Source: Acidobacteriaceae bacterium UBA1307
GTDB taxonomy: Bacteria > Acidobacteriota > Terriglobia > Terriglobales > Acidobacteriaceae
Direction: 5' to 3'
Assembly (NCBI GenBank): GCA_002307235.1
Contig: DBTV01000026.1
Span: 556-64,555 of the forward strand
Length of the DNA stretch: 64,000 nt
The notes below the pieces were generated by a model, which saw only the letters and a program-made list of their open reading frames with translations, was not told where the DNA came from and searched no databases. Positions within the stretch are counted from its first letter, which is position 1, and each line of letters starts with the position of its first letter. The position numbers and the translations under genes are program-made. Below, in pieces: positions 1 through 9,972 of this stretch.

Positions 1-674
<674 letters not shown>

Positions 675-944
675 CAGAGGCCTTTCTATCCGCCGTGTGC
701 GCGGATGGAGCAAGAGCAGGCAGCAGGCCGTTCGCGCATGGGCGAGGCCCTTACTGTTGCCGCAACGGCGGCGTTGTGACCCGAAATTATCAGAAGCTCA
801 TCGAAGGAAAAGGCGGCCACGATCGCGGCGTCCGCGACGAAAGCGCTTCAGCAAGGGGGCACCGTTTTGTGAGCAGGGTGTGCACATGGCCTACGCACAA
901 ATTTTAGAACATTGGGAGGGTACTTTGACGCAGGAACTGGGCGG

Positions 945-2645
945 TCAGGCCTCGAAGTTGCGATAGCAGTCAAGCACGCCGCGCAGGGTGAGAACGCCCT
1001 CGAGTTTTTCCGGGTTGGCACGGTGGACGACCGGGACCACGGGCCAGCGGTCGAGCGGGCGCAGCGACCAGGCCAGCAGTTGGTCGGGATGCAGCGGCGG
1101 CACGGGTACTGCGGGCGCAATGGAGCCGAGCGTGCGCTGTGGGCTGCTCGATGCCACCTCTGCGCGTCGCAGGCAGGCCCATCCGTCGGGCGCCGTACGG
1201 ACGAGAATTGCCTCGCGCTGTTCGGCGTTCATGCGGCGCAGCGCTTCATCGACAGGCAGAGCAGCGTCGTAGAGAAAAGGCGCGGCCGGTTGCAGCGCGT
1301 CTTCCACATGCAGCAGGCTTGTCTCGCGTTCCTCTTCGAGCGAGGGCAGTTCTAGCCCGTCCTGCCGCGTGAGCGCGTCGAAGAGCGCGACGGGTTGCAG
1401 GGTGCGTGCGACCAGATACGAAAAGGTGTTGGCAACGATGACCGGAAGAATGATCGCATAGTTGCCGCTGACCTCGAGAATCATGAAGACCGAGGTGAGT
1501 GGCGCGCGCAGAAATCCTGCGAAAAGCACGCCCATGCCGACCAGTGCGTAGGTGCCCGGCGACCATGTGAGCGTGGGCAGCAGCGCGTGGGCTGCGCCGC
1601 CGACGGCGGTGCCCAGCATGGCGCCGATGAACAATGCCGGAGCGAACATGCCGCCCGGTGTGCTGCTTAAAAACGACAGTGCCGTGGCGACGATTTTGAG
1701 CACGGCCAGCAGCGCGACGAACTGCCAGGTGAAGTGGCCGTGCATGGCCTCGTCCATCGCCTCGTAGCCTGCGCCCATCACCTGCGGCGCGCCGAAGACG
1801 CCGATGGCGCCGACCAGCAGGCCCGCGAGGCACGGTTGCAGATAGTGCGACCACTGCGGCAGAGCCTTCATGCGCGGGCGCAGCGCGGTGAGCGCGCTGG
1901 TGAAGCCCGCCGAAAGCAGGCCGCCGATGAGGCCGAGCACGATGTAGGCAATGAGCTCGGAGGGCCGTTGCATCGCAACGACGGGAATGCGGAACAGCGG
2001 CTCCGAGCCGAGAAACCAGCGGACAACGACGACGCTTGAGATGGCCGAAAGAACGACCGAGCCGAGGATGCCCGCCGTCCAGCGGCCGATCACCTCTTCG
2101 ATGACGAACAGTACGGCGGAGATGGGTGCATTGAAGGCGGCAGCGAGGCCCGCAGCCGCGCCAGCCGGGGCGATCAGCCGCATGCGGTCGCGCGAGAGCC
2201 GTGTCCAGCGTCCGAAGAACGAGGCGAGGCAGGCACCGATCTGCAGCGACGGATCCTCGGGGCCAAGCGAGAAGCCCGCGCCAATCGACATGGAGGAAAG
2301 CAGAAATTTTCCGACCGCGGTGCGCATCGGAATGTAGCCGTTGAAGATGTAGAGCGCGCCCTTGGTCTGGTTGACGCCATTGCCGCGCGCGGCCGGGAAG
2401 AAGCGGATCGCGAGGAAGGCGATGACCAGTCCGGCGGCGGCGGGCATGGCGATCATGCGCCAGGCAGGCGGCGTGGCGGCGGGGCCGAGAAACAGCAGAC
2501 GGAAGAGCTCCATCAACGTGCGAAAGCAGACGATGGCCAGTCCGGAGAAGATGCCGATGAACACCGACAGCACCAGCACGAAGCGGTCTTCACGATAGAC
2601 GAGTTCGAGCGAGGTGCGCAGTCGCGCGCGAACAGAGTCAATCAT
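945..2645 (-). CDS. ClC-family chloride channel/antiporter with C-terminal CBS-like region
   Basis: Polytopic membrane protein of 566 residues that moves chloride, probably as a Cl-/H+ exchanger. Signatures seen are GPEDPSLQIG, the equivalent of GREGP with its gating Glu retained, and GGMFAPALFIGAMLG in the second half. After about residue 440 the chain is soluble and resembles a degenerate CBS pair ending in VLTLRGVLDCY. I start at the ATG at 2645 (MIDSVRARLRTSLELVY). It overlaps the last 8 bases of the upstream TPR gene, suggesting translational coupling; a longer open frame runs upstream but its extra residues are low-quality. The substrate is inferred from family only. Confidence 0.9.
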   Translation of the reverse strand: MIDSVRARLRTSLELVYREDRFVLVLSVFIGIFSGLAIVCFRTLMELFRLLFLGPAATPPAWRMIAMPAAAGLVIAFLAIRFFPAARGNGVNQTKGALYIFNGYIPMRTAVGKFLLSSMSIGAGFSLGPEDPSLQIGACLASFFGRWTRLSRDRMRLIAPAGAAAGLAAAFNAPISAVLFVIEEVIGRWTAGILGSVVLSAISSVVVVRWFLGSEPLFRIPVVAMQRPSELIAYIVLGLIGGLLSAGFTSALTALRPRMKALPQWSHYLQPCLAGLLVGAIGVFGAPQVMGAGYEAMDEAMHGHFTWQFVALLAVLKIVATALSFLSSTPGGMFAPALFIGAMLGTAVGGAAHALLPTLTWSPGTYALVGMGVLFAGFLRAPLTSVFMILEVSGNYAIILPVIVANTFSYLVARTLQPVALFDALTRQDGLELPSLEEERETSLLHVEDALQPAAPFLYDAALPVDEALRRMNAEQREAILVRTAPDGWACLRRAEVASSSPQRTLGSIAPAVPVPPLHPDQLLAWSLRPLDRWPVVPVVHRANPEKLEGVLTLRGVLDCYRNFEA

Positions 2646-3402
2646 GCGCGTTCTCCTCGTTTTGCTGTGCGGCGCGTTGTGCGTCGAGCAACTGCTGTGC
2701 CTGTGCCATGCCGGAGCGAGCAACTTCATTATGATGGTCCGCGCGGAGAGCCGCACGATAGGCTGCCAGCGCGTGCGGCGCATCGGAGACGCGCAAGAAC
2801 AGAGCCCCGAGCACAAGCTGTGTGGCGGCTGCGTTGTCGGCATTGGCCGCCAGCGCCATCAACTCGGCCTGTGCCTGCGGCAGCGCACCGATGCGCAGCA
2901 GGTAGTCGATCAACTCACGGCGCGCGGCGCGACGTTGGTCGGCGCGGTCGCTCTGCCAGGCGGCATAGATGGCGCAGTGATAATACTTTTCCGCATCGTC
3001 AAAACGGTTGCGCTGGGCGGCGATGCGCGCCAGGGCCAGATTCACCTCGCCGTTTTCCGGCTGCCGGTCGCGCAGGTGCAGCAGATAGGCCTCTGCTTCG
3101 TCGCTGTGCCCGGCCGCGAGCAGCGCTTCGGCGAGACCAAGATCGTAGCCTTCGTTGTCGCGGTCATGCAGCAGCGCGGTGTGAAACTCTTCGAGTGCCT
3201 GATCGTAGTGGCCGACATGCAGAGCGTCTTGGCCGTGCCGCGCTGCCTCGGAGGCCAACGCCAACTGGTGCCGGTGTACCGTGCGGGTCAGTGCGGAGAC
3301 GCAGAGGAAAAGAAAAACCGCTCCGGCGACAAGCAGAAAGAGTGTGACCGATTTTTGTCTCAGTTCGACGCGGGAAAGCGCCGCAGTTTCGTCGGGGATC
3401 AT
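2638..3402 (-). CDS. Membrane-anchored TPR protein
   Basis: 254 residues. An N-terminal hydrophobic segment (about residues 19-40, SVTLFLLVAGAVFLFLCVSA) would anchor the protein in the inner membrane. The rest is a run of helix pairs with TPR spacing, for example HYDQALEEFHTALLHD and RFDDAEKYYHCAIYAA, so a scaffold role is likely. Its stop overlaps the start of the ClC transporter and it begins 69 bp after glnD ends, on the same strand, so glnD, this gene and the ClC gene may be co-transcribed. No catalytic motif is visible. The TPR call is good; the partner is unknown. Confidence 0.8.
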   Translation of the reverse strand: MIPDETAALSRVELRQKSVTLFLLVAGAVFLFLCVSALTRTVHRHQLALASEAARHGQDALHVGHYDQALEEFHTALLHDRDNEGYDLGLAEALLAAGHSDEAEAYLLHLRDRQPENGEVNLALARIAAQRNRFDDAEKYYHCAIYAAWQSDRADQRRAARRELIDYLLRIGALPQAQAELMALAANADNAAATQLVLGALFLRVSDAPHALAAYRAALRADHHNEVARSGMAQAQQLLDAQRAAQQNEENAHD

Positions 3403-3471
3403 GCAACTCCCGGCAAGCAGTGGCTGTGCCGATAATGCCAGTTTACCGCTTCACCGTTTTGCGGAAAGAGC

Positions 3472-6078
3472 TCAATGCGAGGAGGCGCGTACCGCTTCGA
3501 TGGCTTCGGTGATGGCCTTGCCGAGCGCTTGCTGCGCCTCGCTGGTGAGCTTTTTCCCCTGGCTGGTCAGGTAGAAGACGTCGATGGCGGTTTCTCCCTC
3601 GGTATCGATGAGCGCCACCTTCAGATTGCAATTGTGCGCATTGAAGCAGAGCGCGATCTGGCGCAGCAGTCCGGGAAGATCCTGCGAGACCACCTGTAAC
3701 AGCGTGGAATGCGAGGAGGATTCCGCGTCGAACTTGACGCGCGTGGCGACCTCGACCTTGAGGCCCGAGCCGCGATGGACGTGGCTGCGCGCGGCGAGCA
3801 ACTGTTCGACCTCGACCCTCTGCGCCACCACGTCGTGCATGTTTTCGAGGAAGCGTTCGCGCTCGCTCGGGTTCAGCTCGATGGTGCGAAAGCTGTCGAT
3901 GAACTGGAAGCTGTCGACGATGATGCCCTGGTCATTCGAGAAGGCACCGGCGCGCACAATGTTCATGCCCCAGGCGGCGAGTGCTCCGGCCACGTCGGCA
4001 AACAACCGCGAGCGGTCGCGCGTAATCACGGTCAGGTCGAGCAACTGGCGGCTCGGCCGCAGATCAAGCTGCACCGCGTCCTCGTCGAGTTGCGAGGCCA
4101 TCTGAAAGTGATTGCGGATTTGTTCGGGGAGTCGCGTCTGGAGGTAACGCTGAGGAAGGCCTTCAAGAAATGCGCCGAGCGCGTCGTACTGCGTGGGTGG
4201 AACCATGGAACGAAGCCGGTTCAGCAGCGTCGGATCAATGGCGGCCCGGTAGCGAACCTCATCGACCGAGCGGTCCATGAAGTTTGCCGTGCCCATGTAG
4301 AACTGCCAAAGGTTTTCCGCTTTCCACGGCGACAGCGCCTCGGGATTGACGGCCTTGATGTCGGCGAAGGTCATCAGCGTGAGCATCTTCAGCATCTCGG
4401 GGCTGGCGATTTTTTCAGCGAAGGCGCGCACGTTTTCAATGTCGAAGATGTCGCGTCGCATGGCGGCCGACATTTCCAGATGCAGCCGGATCAGGGTGAG
4501 CACGGCCTCGCGCTCTTCGAGATCAAAGTCCAGACGGGCCAAAAAGCTGTCGGCCAGCTCCACCGATTGCACGGCATGGGCACCCGTGCGGCGCCCCTTG
4601 CCCACGTCATGCAGCAGCAGGGCGAGCAGGAACAGATCGAGCCGCTCGATCTCTGGCAGCAGTTGCGCCAGACGCTGCTCGAACTCGTGCGCAGGCTGGC
4701 GCAGTCCGTGAATGTTGTCAATGGTAAGGAAGGTGTGTTCGTCGACGGTATAGCGGTGGTAGCTGTCGCGGATGACCAGCGCGTCGATGCCGTGGAACTC
4801 GGGGATCAGCATCTCCAGCACGCCGAGCGCGTGCATGGTGCGCAGTGCGTGCGCCGCGTGCGGACCCAGCAAGACCTCGCGCAGCGCATTCCACAGATAC
4901 GGTCCCTCGGGAATGTGAATCGCCAGCACGGGCAGCGCGTCGGTGATGCGGTCCTCGGCCGGCTGCGAGAGCGTGTAGCCGTGGGTGGCCATCAGCGAAA
5001 AGATGCGCAGAATCGCCGAGGTGTCATTGAACTGCGCGCCGGGCTGCACGTCGATGCGCCCCTGATCGAGGATGAAGTCGGTTCCGGCGATGGGTGCGCG
5101 GCGGCGGCGGAACTGGCGATAGAAGCTGACCGGCGCGGGCAGGTGTTCCATCAACAGCGCTGCGCGGCGATAGATGACGCGCGCGTGCCGATAGTAGGTG
5201 CGCATCCAGTAGGCCGGGTCGGCTGTGCCGCGCGTCTCAAGGCCAATCGACAGCGCCGCTGCTTCGTCCTGCGACTGCCAGTCGAGCGCATTGTCGTCGC
5301 GGCCGTGGCGGAAGTGCAGAAAGCAGCGCGCGGCGGTGAGGAAATCAAAGGCCGCCTCGGCGTCGCCGCGTGCTGACTGGAAGACGCCACCGCGCTGGCG
5401 GGGCCACTCCTTGGTGTCCTTCAGATGGAAGAGCACGGCGAACCAGACGGCGATGTTGTAATCGCGCAGCCCACCGGGGCATTCCTTGAGATTGGGTTCG
5501 AGATGGAAGATGGTGTTGCCGAACTTCGAATGTCGCGCGCGTGCCACCTCGCACAGCTTTTGCGTAATCGTGTTCCACTCGCTCAAGACCAGGCCCGGGA
5601 AGACCTGCTGGTGCAACTGCTGGTAGAGCGGGAACTGGCCGGCGAGAAAACGCCGGTCGAGCGTGGCCAGCGTGAACTCCAGATTGTCCGGGTCGAAGCG
5701 CCCAGCCTCTTTCACGGTTCGGGTACAAGGGCTGGCTCGCAACCCGAGATCCCACATGCCCTGCACGATGGATCGACAGGCCTCGCGCGCCTGTTCCTCG
5801 GCCTTGGCATCGGCAAAGACGAACAGTACGTCGATGTCCGAATAGGGAAACAGATCTTTGCGTCCATAGCCGCCCAGGGCTAAAAGCGCCGCGCTCGGTG
5901 CTGTCTGGCCCGCAAAGGCCCGCCGCCACATCTCGATCAGGATCCGGTCCACGACCGCAGAACGCCGTCGGATGGCGGCGGTGCCGTCGCCCGTGCGTTC
6001 GAAGGTCTGGCGCACCAGCGCCATCTCTTTTAGATACTGCTCTCGAAGATCGTCAACCGCTAAAACGATAGGATCCAT
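3472..6078 (-). CDS. glnD: Bifunctional PII uridylyltransferase / uridylyl-removing enzyme
   Basis: Senses glutamine and adds or removes UMP on Tyr51 of PII proteins. It has 868 residues, normal for GlnD. Domain order: nucleotidyltransferase (GGYGR at 69-73, catalytic DID at 81-83), a GlnD helical region, an HD hydrolase domain (LLLHDVGKG, His490/Asp491), and two ACT domains (about 690-770 and 800-868) that bind glutamine. The start ATG is followed by DPIVLAVDDLREQYLK. A plausible substrate, the GlnB-type PII gene, lies 3.3 kb away at 9431-9769. The divergent upstream gap (6079-6253) is shared with a 42-codon gene. Confidence 0.96.
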   Translation of the reverse strand: MDPIVLAVDDLREQYLKEMALVRQTFERTGDGTAAIRRRSAVVDRILIEMWRRAFAGQTAPSAALLALGGYGRKDLFPYSDIDVLFVFADAKAEEQAREACRSIVQGMWDLGLRASPCTRTVKEAGRFDPDNLEFTLATLDRRFLAGQFPLYQQLHQQVFPGLVLSEWNTITQKLCEVARARHSKFGNTIFHLEPNLKECPGGLRDYNIAVWFAVLFHLKDTKEWPRQRGGVFQSARGDAEAAFDFLTAARCFLHFRHGRDDNALDWQSQDEAAALSIGLETRGTADPAYWMRTYYRHARVIYRRAALLMEHLPAPVSFYRQFRRRRAPIAGTDFILDQGRIDVQPGAQFNDTSAILRIFSLMATHGYTLSQPAEDRITDALPVLAIHIPEGPYLWNALREVLLGPHAAHALRTMHALGVLEMLIPEFHGIDALVIRDSYHRYTVDEHTFLTIDNIHGLRQPAHEFEQRLAQLLPEIERLDLFLLALLLHDVGKGRRTGAHAVQSVELADSFLARLDFDLEEREAVLTLIRLHLEMSAAMRRDIFDIENVRAFAEKIASPEMLKMLTLMTFADIKAVNPEALSPWKAENLWQFYMGTANFMDRSVDEVRYRAAIDPTLLNRLRSMVPPTQYDALGAFLEGLPQRYLQTRLPEQIRNHFQMASQLDEDAVQLDLRPSRQLLDLTVITRDRSRLFADVAGALAAWGMNIVRAGAFSNDQGIIVDSFQFIDSFRTIELNPSERERFLENMHDVVAQRVEVEQLLAARSHVHRGSGLKVEVATRVKFDAESSSHSTLLQVVSQDLPGLLRQIALCFNAHNCNLKVALIDTEGETAIDVFYLTSQGKKLTSEAQQALGKAITEAIEAVRASSH

Positions 6079-6253
6079 AAGGTTGTTTTGTGGCTTGCCG
6101 AAGCAAAAGATTGTTATAAGAATAAGCGAAGTCGCCGCGGATGTGAATTTTTGGTTGCACGAAGCGGCAAGATATGCGGAAAAATAGGGCGGGGAAGGCT
6201 AATTTGCCGGTTCCACGCCGCGATATTCTGGAAATGGAGGAGAAGACAAGGCG

Positions 6254-6382
6254 ATGAGCGATGGAAAGGAACAGCGCGAGGAGCAGGAAAAGCTCCGCGA
6301 GATGGAGAGAAACCGCGACCGCTCCGACCGGATCGACCACGAGTGGGTTGACCCATGGCGGCCGGAGCGCGAGGATTCCTAG
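6254..6382 (+). CDS. Small highly charged hypothetical protein (42 aa)
   Basis: A short open frame with a good ribosome-binding site (GGAGGAG about 11 bases before the ATG). The 42-residue product starts MSDGKEQREEQEKLREMERN and ends DPWRPEREDS. It is almost entirely charged residues, with a probable single helix and no membrane segment or cysteines. It sits between divergent glnD and the convergent chemoreceptor gene and ends 6 bases before that gene's stop. I do not recognise a family. The clear Shine-Dalgarno and clean frame make it a credible small gene, but I cannot exclude chance. Confidence 0.5.
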   Translation: MSDGKEQREEQEKLREMERNRDRSDRIDHEWVDPWRPEREDS

Positions 6383-6388
6383 AACAAT

Positions 6389-7756
6389 TTAGTGGCCCAG
6401 ACGACCGCCCCGGGCCTCGTTCAGAATGCTTTCGACGGCGGTGACCATGTGGCTGGAGTGCTCGGAGATTTCCTTGGTAACGGCCGTCTGCTCCACCATG
6501 GCCGTGGCGACGCCATTCACGTATTCGCCCACATGGTGAATTCCAGCCACGGTTTCATTGATGCTGGTGACGACCTGCCCGGCAATGCCCTGCACGGCGG
6601 CGATCTCTTCGCCAATCTGGTTGGTGGCCTTGGCCGTCTGATCCGAAAGGTTTTTGACCTCGCTGGCCACGACCGCGAAGCCGCGTCCCGCCTCGCCGGC
6701 ACGCGCGGCCTCAATGGTGGCATTGAGAGCCAGCATGTTCACCCGGCCGGCGATGTCGCGAATCAGCCCGACGATCCGTTCCATCGACTTGACCGAGTCG
6801 GTGAGGTTGCCGGCCGCGACGCCCGATTCCGATGAAATCTTGATGATCTTGTCGGTGGCCGCGCGCGACTTGTCCATGTTCATGCTGATTTCGCCGATCG
6901 AGCTCGACAGCTCTTCGGTGGCCGCGGCGACCTGCTGCGCGGTTTGTTGCGTGTTCTCGGTCTGGTCGATGATCTGGCTCAGATCGCTGGCGAACTTGAC
7001 CACCTTGGCCGGTCTTCCGTCGGCATCGAGAATCGGGTTGTAGCTGGCCTGAATCCAGACCCGCTTGCCATGTTTGCCGAAGCGCTCGAAGACGCGGGCA
7101 TCGGGTCGGCCGGCGCGCAGATTCTCCCAGAACTTCTGGTAGTCGGCGCTGGAGGCGACCTCGGGAGCAACAAAGATGCGGTGATGCTTGCCGCGCACCT
7201 CCTCGAGCGTATAGCCCATCAGATGCAGAAAGATGGCATTCGCGTCGAGAATGTTGCCTTGCAGATCGAATTCGATGACGCCCTGAGTGCGATGGATCGC
7301 CTCGAGTTGTCCCTGATAGTCGAGATTTTTGAGCTTCTGCGCGGTGATGTCGGTGGCGAACTTGACCACGGCCTGCAGACGTCCGCTGGCGTCGAAGATG
7401 GGATTGTAGCTGGCCTGCAGCCAGACCACTCTGCCGCCCTTGGCGATGCGCTTGAATTCACCGCTGACAAACTCGCCCGAGCGCAGCTTGCGCCAGAAAT
7501 CCTCGTATTCATTCGAGTGGGCGTATTGCGGGTCAACAAAGATGCGGTGATGCTTGCCGCGAATCTCCTCAAGCGTGTAGCCCATTGCATCCAGAAAATT
7601 GCGATTGGCGTCTTGCACCGTACCGTCGAGACTGAAGCGGATGACGGCCTGCACGCGGTTGAGAGCCTGAATCTCGCCGCGCAAGGTGGCGAGTTCTTCC
7701 TGCTGGTTTTCGTCGTTTTTGTTGGAGCGTGTGTTTTGCAGAAAACCTTGTTTCAT
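6389..7756 (-). CDS. Soluble PAS-PAS methyl-accepting chemotaxis protein (BdlA-like architecture)
   Basis: 455-residue cytoplasmic chemoreceptor with no transmembrane segment. Two PAS domains (about 25-135 and 150-260) are followed by a methyl-accepting signalling hairpin (about 265-455), whose tip contains EAARAGEAGRGFAVVASEV. The PAS domains are close copies: YTLEEIRGKHHRIFV and YTLEEVRGKHHRIFV recur at the same place in each, which points to internal duplication. The order PAS-PAS-MCP without membrane anchor matches BdlA-type receptors that sense redox or energy state through PAS cofactors. The ligand is unknown. No che genes lie nearby, so it probably feeds a remote chemotaxis array or biofilm pathway. 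Confidence 0.92.
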   Translation of the reverse strand: MKQGFLQNTRSNKNDENQQEELATLRGEIQALNRVQAVIRFSLDGTVQDANRNFLDAMGYTLEEIRGKHHRIFVDPQYAHSNEYEDFWRKLRSGEFVSGEFKRIAKGGRVVWLQASYNPIFDASGRLQAVVKFATDITAQKLKNLDYQGQLEAIHRTQGVIEFDLQGNILDANAIFLHLMGYTLEEVRGKHHRIFVAPEVASSADYQKFWENLRAGRPDARVFERFGKHGKRVWIQASYNPILDADGRPAKVVKFASDLSQIIDQTENTQQTAQQVAAATEELSSSIGEISMNMDKSRAATDKIIKISSESGVAAGNLTDSVKSMERIVGLIRDIAGRVNMLALNATIEAARAGEAGRGFAVVASEVKNLSDQTAKATNQIGEEIAAVQGIAGQVVTSINETVAGIHHVGEYVNGVATAMVEQTAVTKEISEHSSHMVTAVESILNEARGGRLGH

Positions 7757-7974
7757 GTCTCTTATTCCTTCAGGTAGGACGTGCTTTCAAGGGGGTGCCT
7801 GGCAAGCGTGGGCGCGCATTGTTTTGGCCCATCATTCAAATGACCAAAGCGTTTATCGGCCCTTTAGGCTCTAAAAATAGGGAGATTTTTGCGTAGAGGG
7901 ATAAGAGAAAGTTGAGAAGCGCGGCGCGGTCGTGGCCGCGCCGTCGCATAAACTGCCTGGATTCTTGGAAAAAT

Positions 7975-9336
7975 CTATTGTGGGAAGGGAAGAAACTTCT
8001 CCTGACAGGAGGCGGGCGTTCCCTCTGCCGGAGTACCCGTTACCGTGGTGTCGTCGCCTGTCGGAAGATGCAAATTCGTACCTTCAAAACCAAGAAAAAC
8101 ATCGCTGTGCGCGAATTTGTCGCTGTATTTTGCCTGGTCGGTGAGCCAGACGCCGTCGAGCCGGGCTGCAATGCGGTGCGTTGCGTCGTAGCCATTAAAG
8201 CTGATTTTGCCGCCGCCGGAGACGCGCACGTTATGCAGGGTAATTGCCCGCATCGAGGGCTTTTTGTCGCCGGTGAGCGTGCCCGCCGCCGTGTAGGCGG
8301 TATCGAAGACCAGCGGGTTGGGAGAGTTGCGCACGCAAACGTCGTCGAAGGTGACGTTTTCCGTCAGCCCGCCGCGGGAGCCGTTCGACTTGATGCGCAG
8401 GCCGTTGTCCGGTCCGTCGAGCGAGAGGTCGGTGACCAGGATTTTGTTGACGCCGCCGTCGGTCTCCGAGCCGATCGACATGCCGTGGCCCCAGTAAAAA
8501 TGATTGTGCGCAATGGTCATCCGCTCGGCGCCGCCCGGTCCGCCCTTGATGGCCACATTGTCGTCGCCGGTGCGGATCGACGAGTGGGTAATGGTGACGT
8601 CGCGCGCGTCGATGCCCGGATCAATGCCGTCGGTGTTGCGCGCCCCGCGCTGCGGCGTGTCGATGGTGACGCCCCAGGCGGTGAAGCCTGCGCCGTGCGC
8701 AAAGGTGACGTGGAAGTTCGGCGAGTTTTTGAGCGTGATGCCGTAAAGAGTGAAGTTGTCCGAGTGGTCGGCGACGATGAGCCGGAAGGCCTGCTGGCGG
8801 CCACCCGCGCGGGCCTGCTCGGCCAACTGCCACCAACTGGTTCCGGTGCCGAGCATGGGTGCGCCGCCCCGGCCATCGATGGTGCCTGCGCCCATCACCG
8901 CCGCGCCACTCGCGTGCTGAATGGAGATCAACGGACGGCAGCCGTGCAGATTCTCCTGAGTCACCACGCCGCAGCTTCCCGGCGCGGTGGCGAACTGCGC
9001 GGCATCGCGCGAGGCATAAAGCGTCACGCCCTTGTCGATGATCAGTGCCACGTCCGGGCGCAACTCCAGCGGGCCGCTCAGAAAAGCGTTCTTCTCCCCG
9101 CTGGTGCGCAGATAAACGCCATGGCCTTTGCCGCAGCCGTCGATGGCCTTCTGGATGCGCGCAGTGTCGAGCTTTTTCTCGTCCTCCGCGGCCAGGGCGT
9201 GGTTCGGTGCGGCGAGCTGTGCCTCCAGTGTGACGCAGGCGGGCGGCACGATGGGCTCGGTGACGTGGCGCGCGTCCTGCGCAGGGGTGCCGAGTGCGGC
9301 TATAAAAACAGAGGCAGCAAGCAACGCGGATCGCAT
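7975..9336 (-). CDS. Secreted glycoside hydrolase family 28 (polygalacturonase-like)
   Basis: 453 residues with a signal peptide (MRSALLAASVFIAALGTPAQ) and a right-handed beta-helix. The GH28 catalytic signatures are all present: NTDGID (Asp236), GDDNVAIK (Asp258/Asp259), GHGMSIGS (His284) and RIK (314-316). It should hydrolyse galacturonan in pectin outside the cytoplasm; endo or exo action cannot be told from sequence. It follows glnB on the same strand, but a stem-loop with a T-rich tail at 9379-9411 separates them, so it is probably its own transcript. It fits a soil organism feeding on plant polymers. Confidence 0.93.
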   Translation of the reverse strand: MRSALLAASVFIAALGTPAQDARHVTEPIVPPACVTLEAQLAAPNHALAAEDEKKLDTARIQKAIDGCGKGHGVYLRTSGEKNAFLSGPLELRPDVALIIDKGVTLYASRDAAQFATAPGSCGVVTQENLHGCRPLISIQHASGAAVMGAGTIDGRGGAPMLGTGTSWWQLAEQARAGGRQQAFRLIVADHSDNFTLYGITLKNSPNFHVTFAHGAGFTAWGVTIDTPQRGARNTDGIDPGIDARDVTITHSSIRTGDDNVAIKGGPGGAERMTIAHNHFYWGHGMSIGSETDGGVNKILVTDLSLDGPDNGLRIKSNGSRGGLTENVTFDDVCVRNSPNPLVFDTAYTAAGTLTGDKKPSMRAITLHNVRVSGGGKISFNGYDATHRIAARLDGVWLTDQAKYSDKFAHSDVFLGFEGTNLHLPTGDDTTVTGTPAEGTPASCQEKFLPFPQ

Positions 9337-9378
9337 CAGAAAATCTCCTCAGAACCAAGAGTGTGCCGAAACAACAAA

Positions 9379-9411
9379 GCCCCGGCTGGCGCGGCAGGCG
9401 CAGACCGGGGC
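9379..9411 (-). terminator. Likely terminator of the amtB-glnB unit
   Basis: Stem GCCCCGG (9379-9385) pairs with CCGGGGC (9405-9411). On the minus strand the hairpin is followed by TTTGTTGTTT. It lies just after the glnB stop and before the GH28 start. Confidence 0.6.
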
Positions 9412-9430
9412 GGAGTGTAGGGCGATCGGT

Positions 9431-9769
9431 TTAGAGTGCCGTGGAACCGCGCTCGTCGTTGCGGATGCGAATGGCCTCGTCCACATGGCTGACGAAGATC
9501 TTGCCGTCGCCGATGCGGCCGGTGCGCGCCGATGAGATGATCGCCTCGATGGTCTTGTCCTTCATTTCATCGGCGACGACCAACTCGATCTTGACCTTGG
9601 GCAAAAGGTCGACGGTGTATTCGCGGCCGCGGTAAAACTCAGTGTGGCCCTTCTGGCGGCCATGGCCGCGGGCCTCGAGAATGGTCATTCCCTCAATGCC
9701 CGCCTCAAGCAGGGCATCCTTCACAGCGTCCAGCTTCGAGGGCTGGATAATGGCTTCGATCTTGAGCAT
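9431..9769 (-). CDS. glnB: PII nitrogen regulatory protein
   Basis: Trimeric signal protein that reports 2-oxoglutarate, ATP/ADP and, through uridylylation, glutamine. The ATG at 9769 gives 112 residues, the standard PII length, starting MLKIEAIIQPSKLDAVKDAL; an in-frame TTG two codons earlier (9775) is less likely. The T-loop reads GHTEFYRGREY, with Tyr51 in the position GlnD uridylylates. The second PII signature (TGRIGDGKIFVSHVDEAIRIR) is intact. Downstream of amtB on the same strand, so in the GlnK position functionally; sequence alone does not separate GlnB from GlnK. Confidence 0.95.
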   Translation of the reverse strand: MLKIEAIIQPSKLDAVKDALLEAGIEGMTILEARGHGRQKGHTEFYRGREYTVDLLPKVKIELVVADEMKDKTIEAIISSARTGRIGDGKIFVSHVDEAIRIRNDERGSTAL

Positions 9770-9840
9770 AAGCAAAATGCCTCGTTGGCTAGCGTATCAG
9801 GTTCGTGCTATCTCTGGCCGCAAAGCCTGGAAGATTTTCT

Positions 9841-9953
9841 CCCCTTTGGACCGTCTTGCGCAATGGTGGGGCGGGTTCCCACCCTCTGGGTGCCGAAGCG
9901 GTCCAGAGGGCGGGGTCGCGTCAACGGCCGGATACTGCGGGCCCCGTCGGCCG
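9841..9953. repeat. Structured intergenic element between amtB and glnB
   Basis: An outer stem (9841-9853 with 9899-9910; CCTTTGGACCG against CGGTCCAGAGG, one G-U) encloses a hairpin CACCC-TCT-GGGTG (9880-9892). A further CGGCCG pair follows around 9925-9953. It resembles the short GC-rich palindromic elements that are dispersed in many bacterial genomes, but only one copy is in this window. It could attenuate glnB relative to amtB. Confidence 0.45.
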
Positions 9954-9972
9954 GACGCGATGGGAAGAGCAG

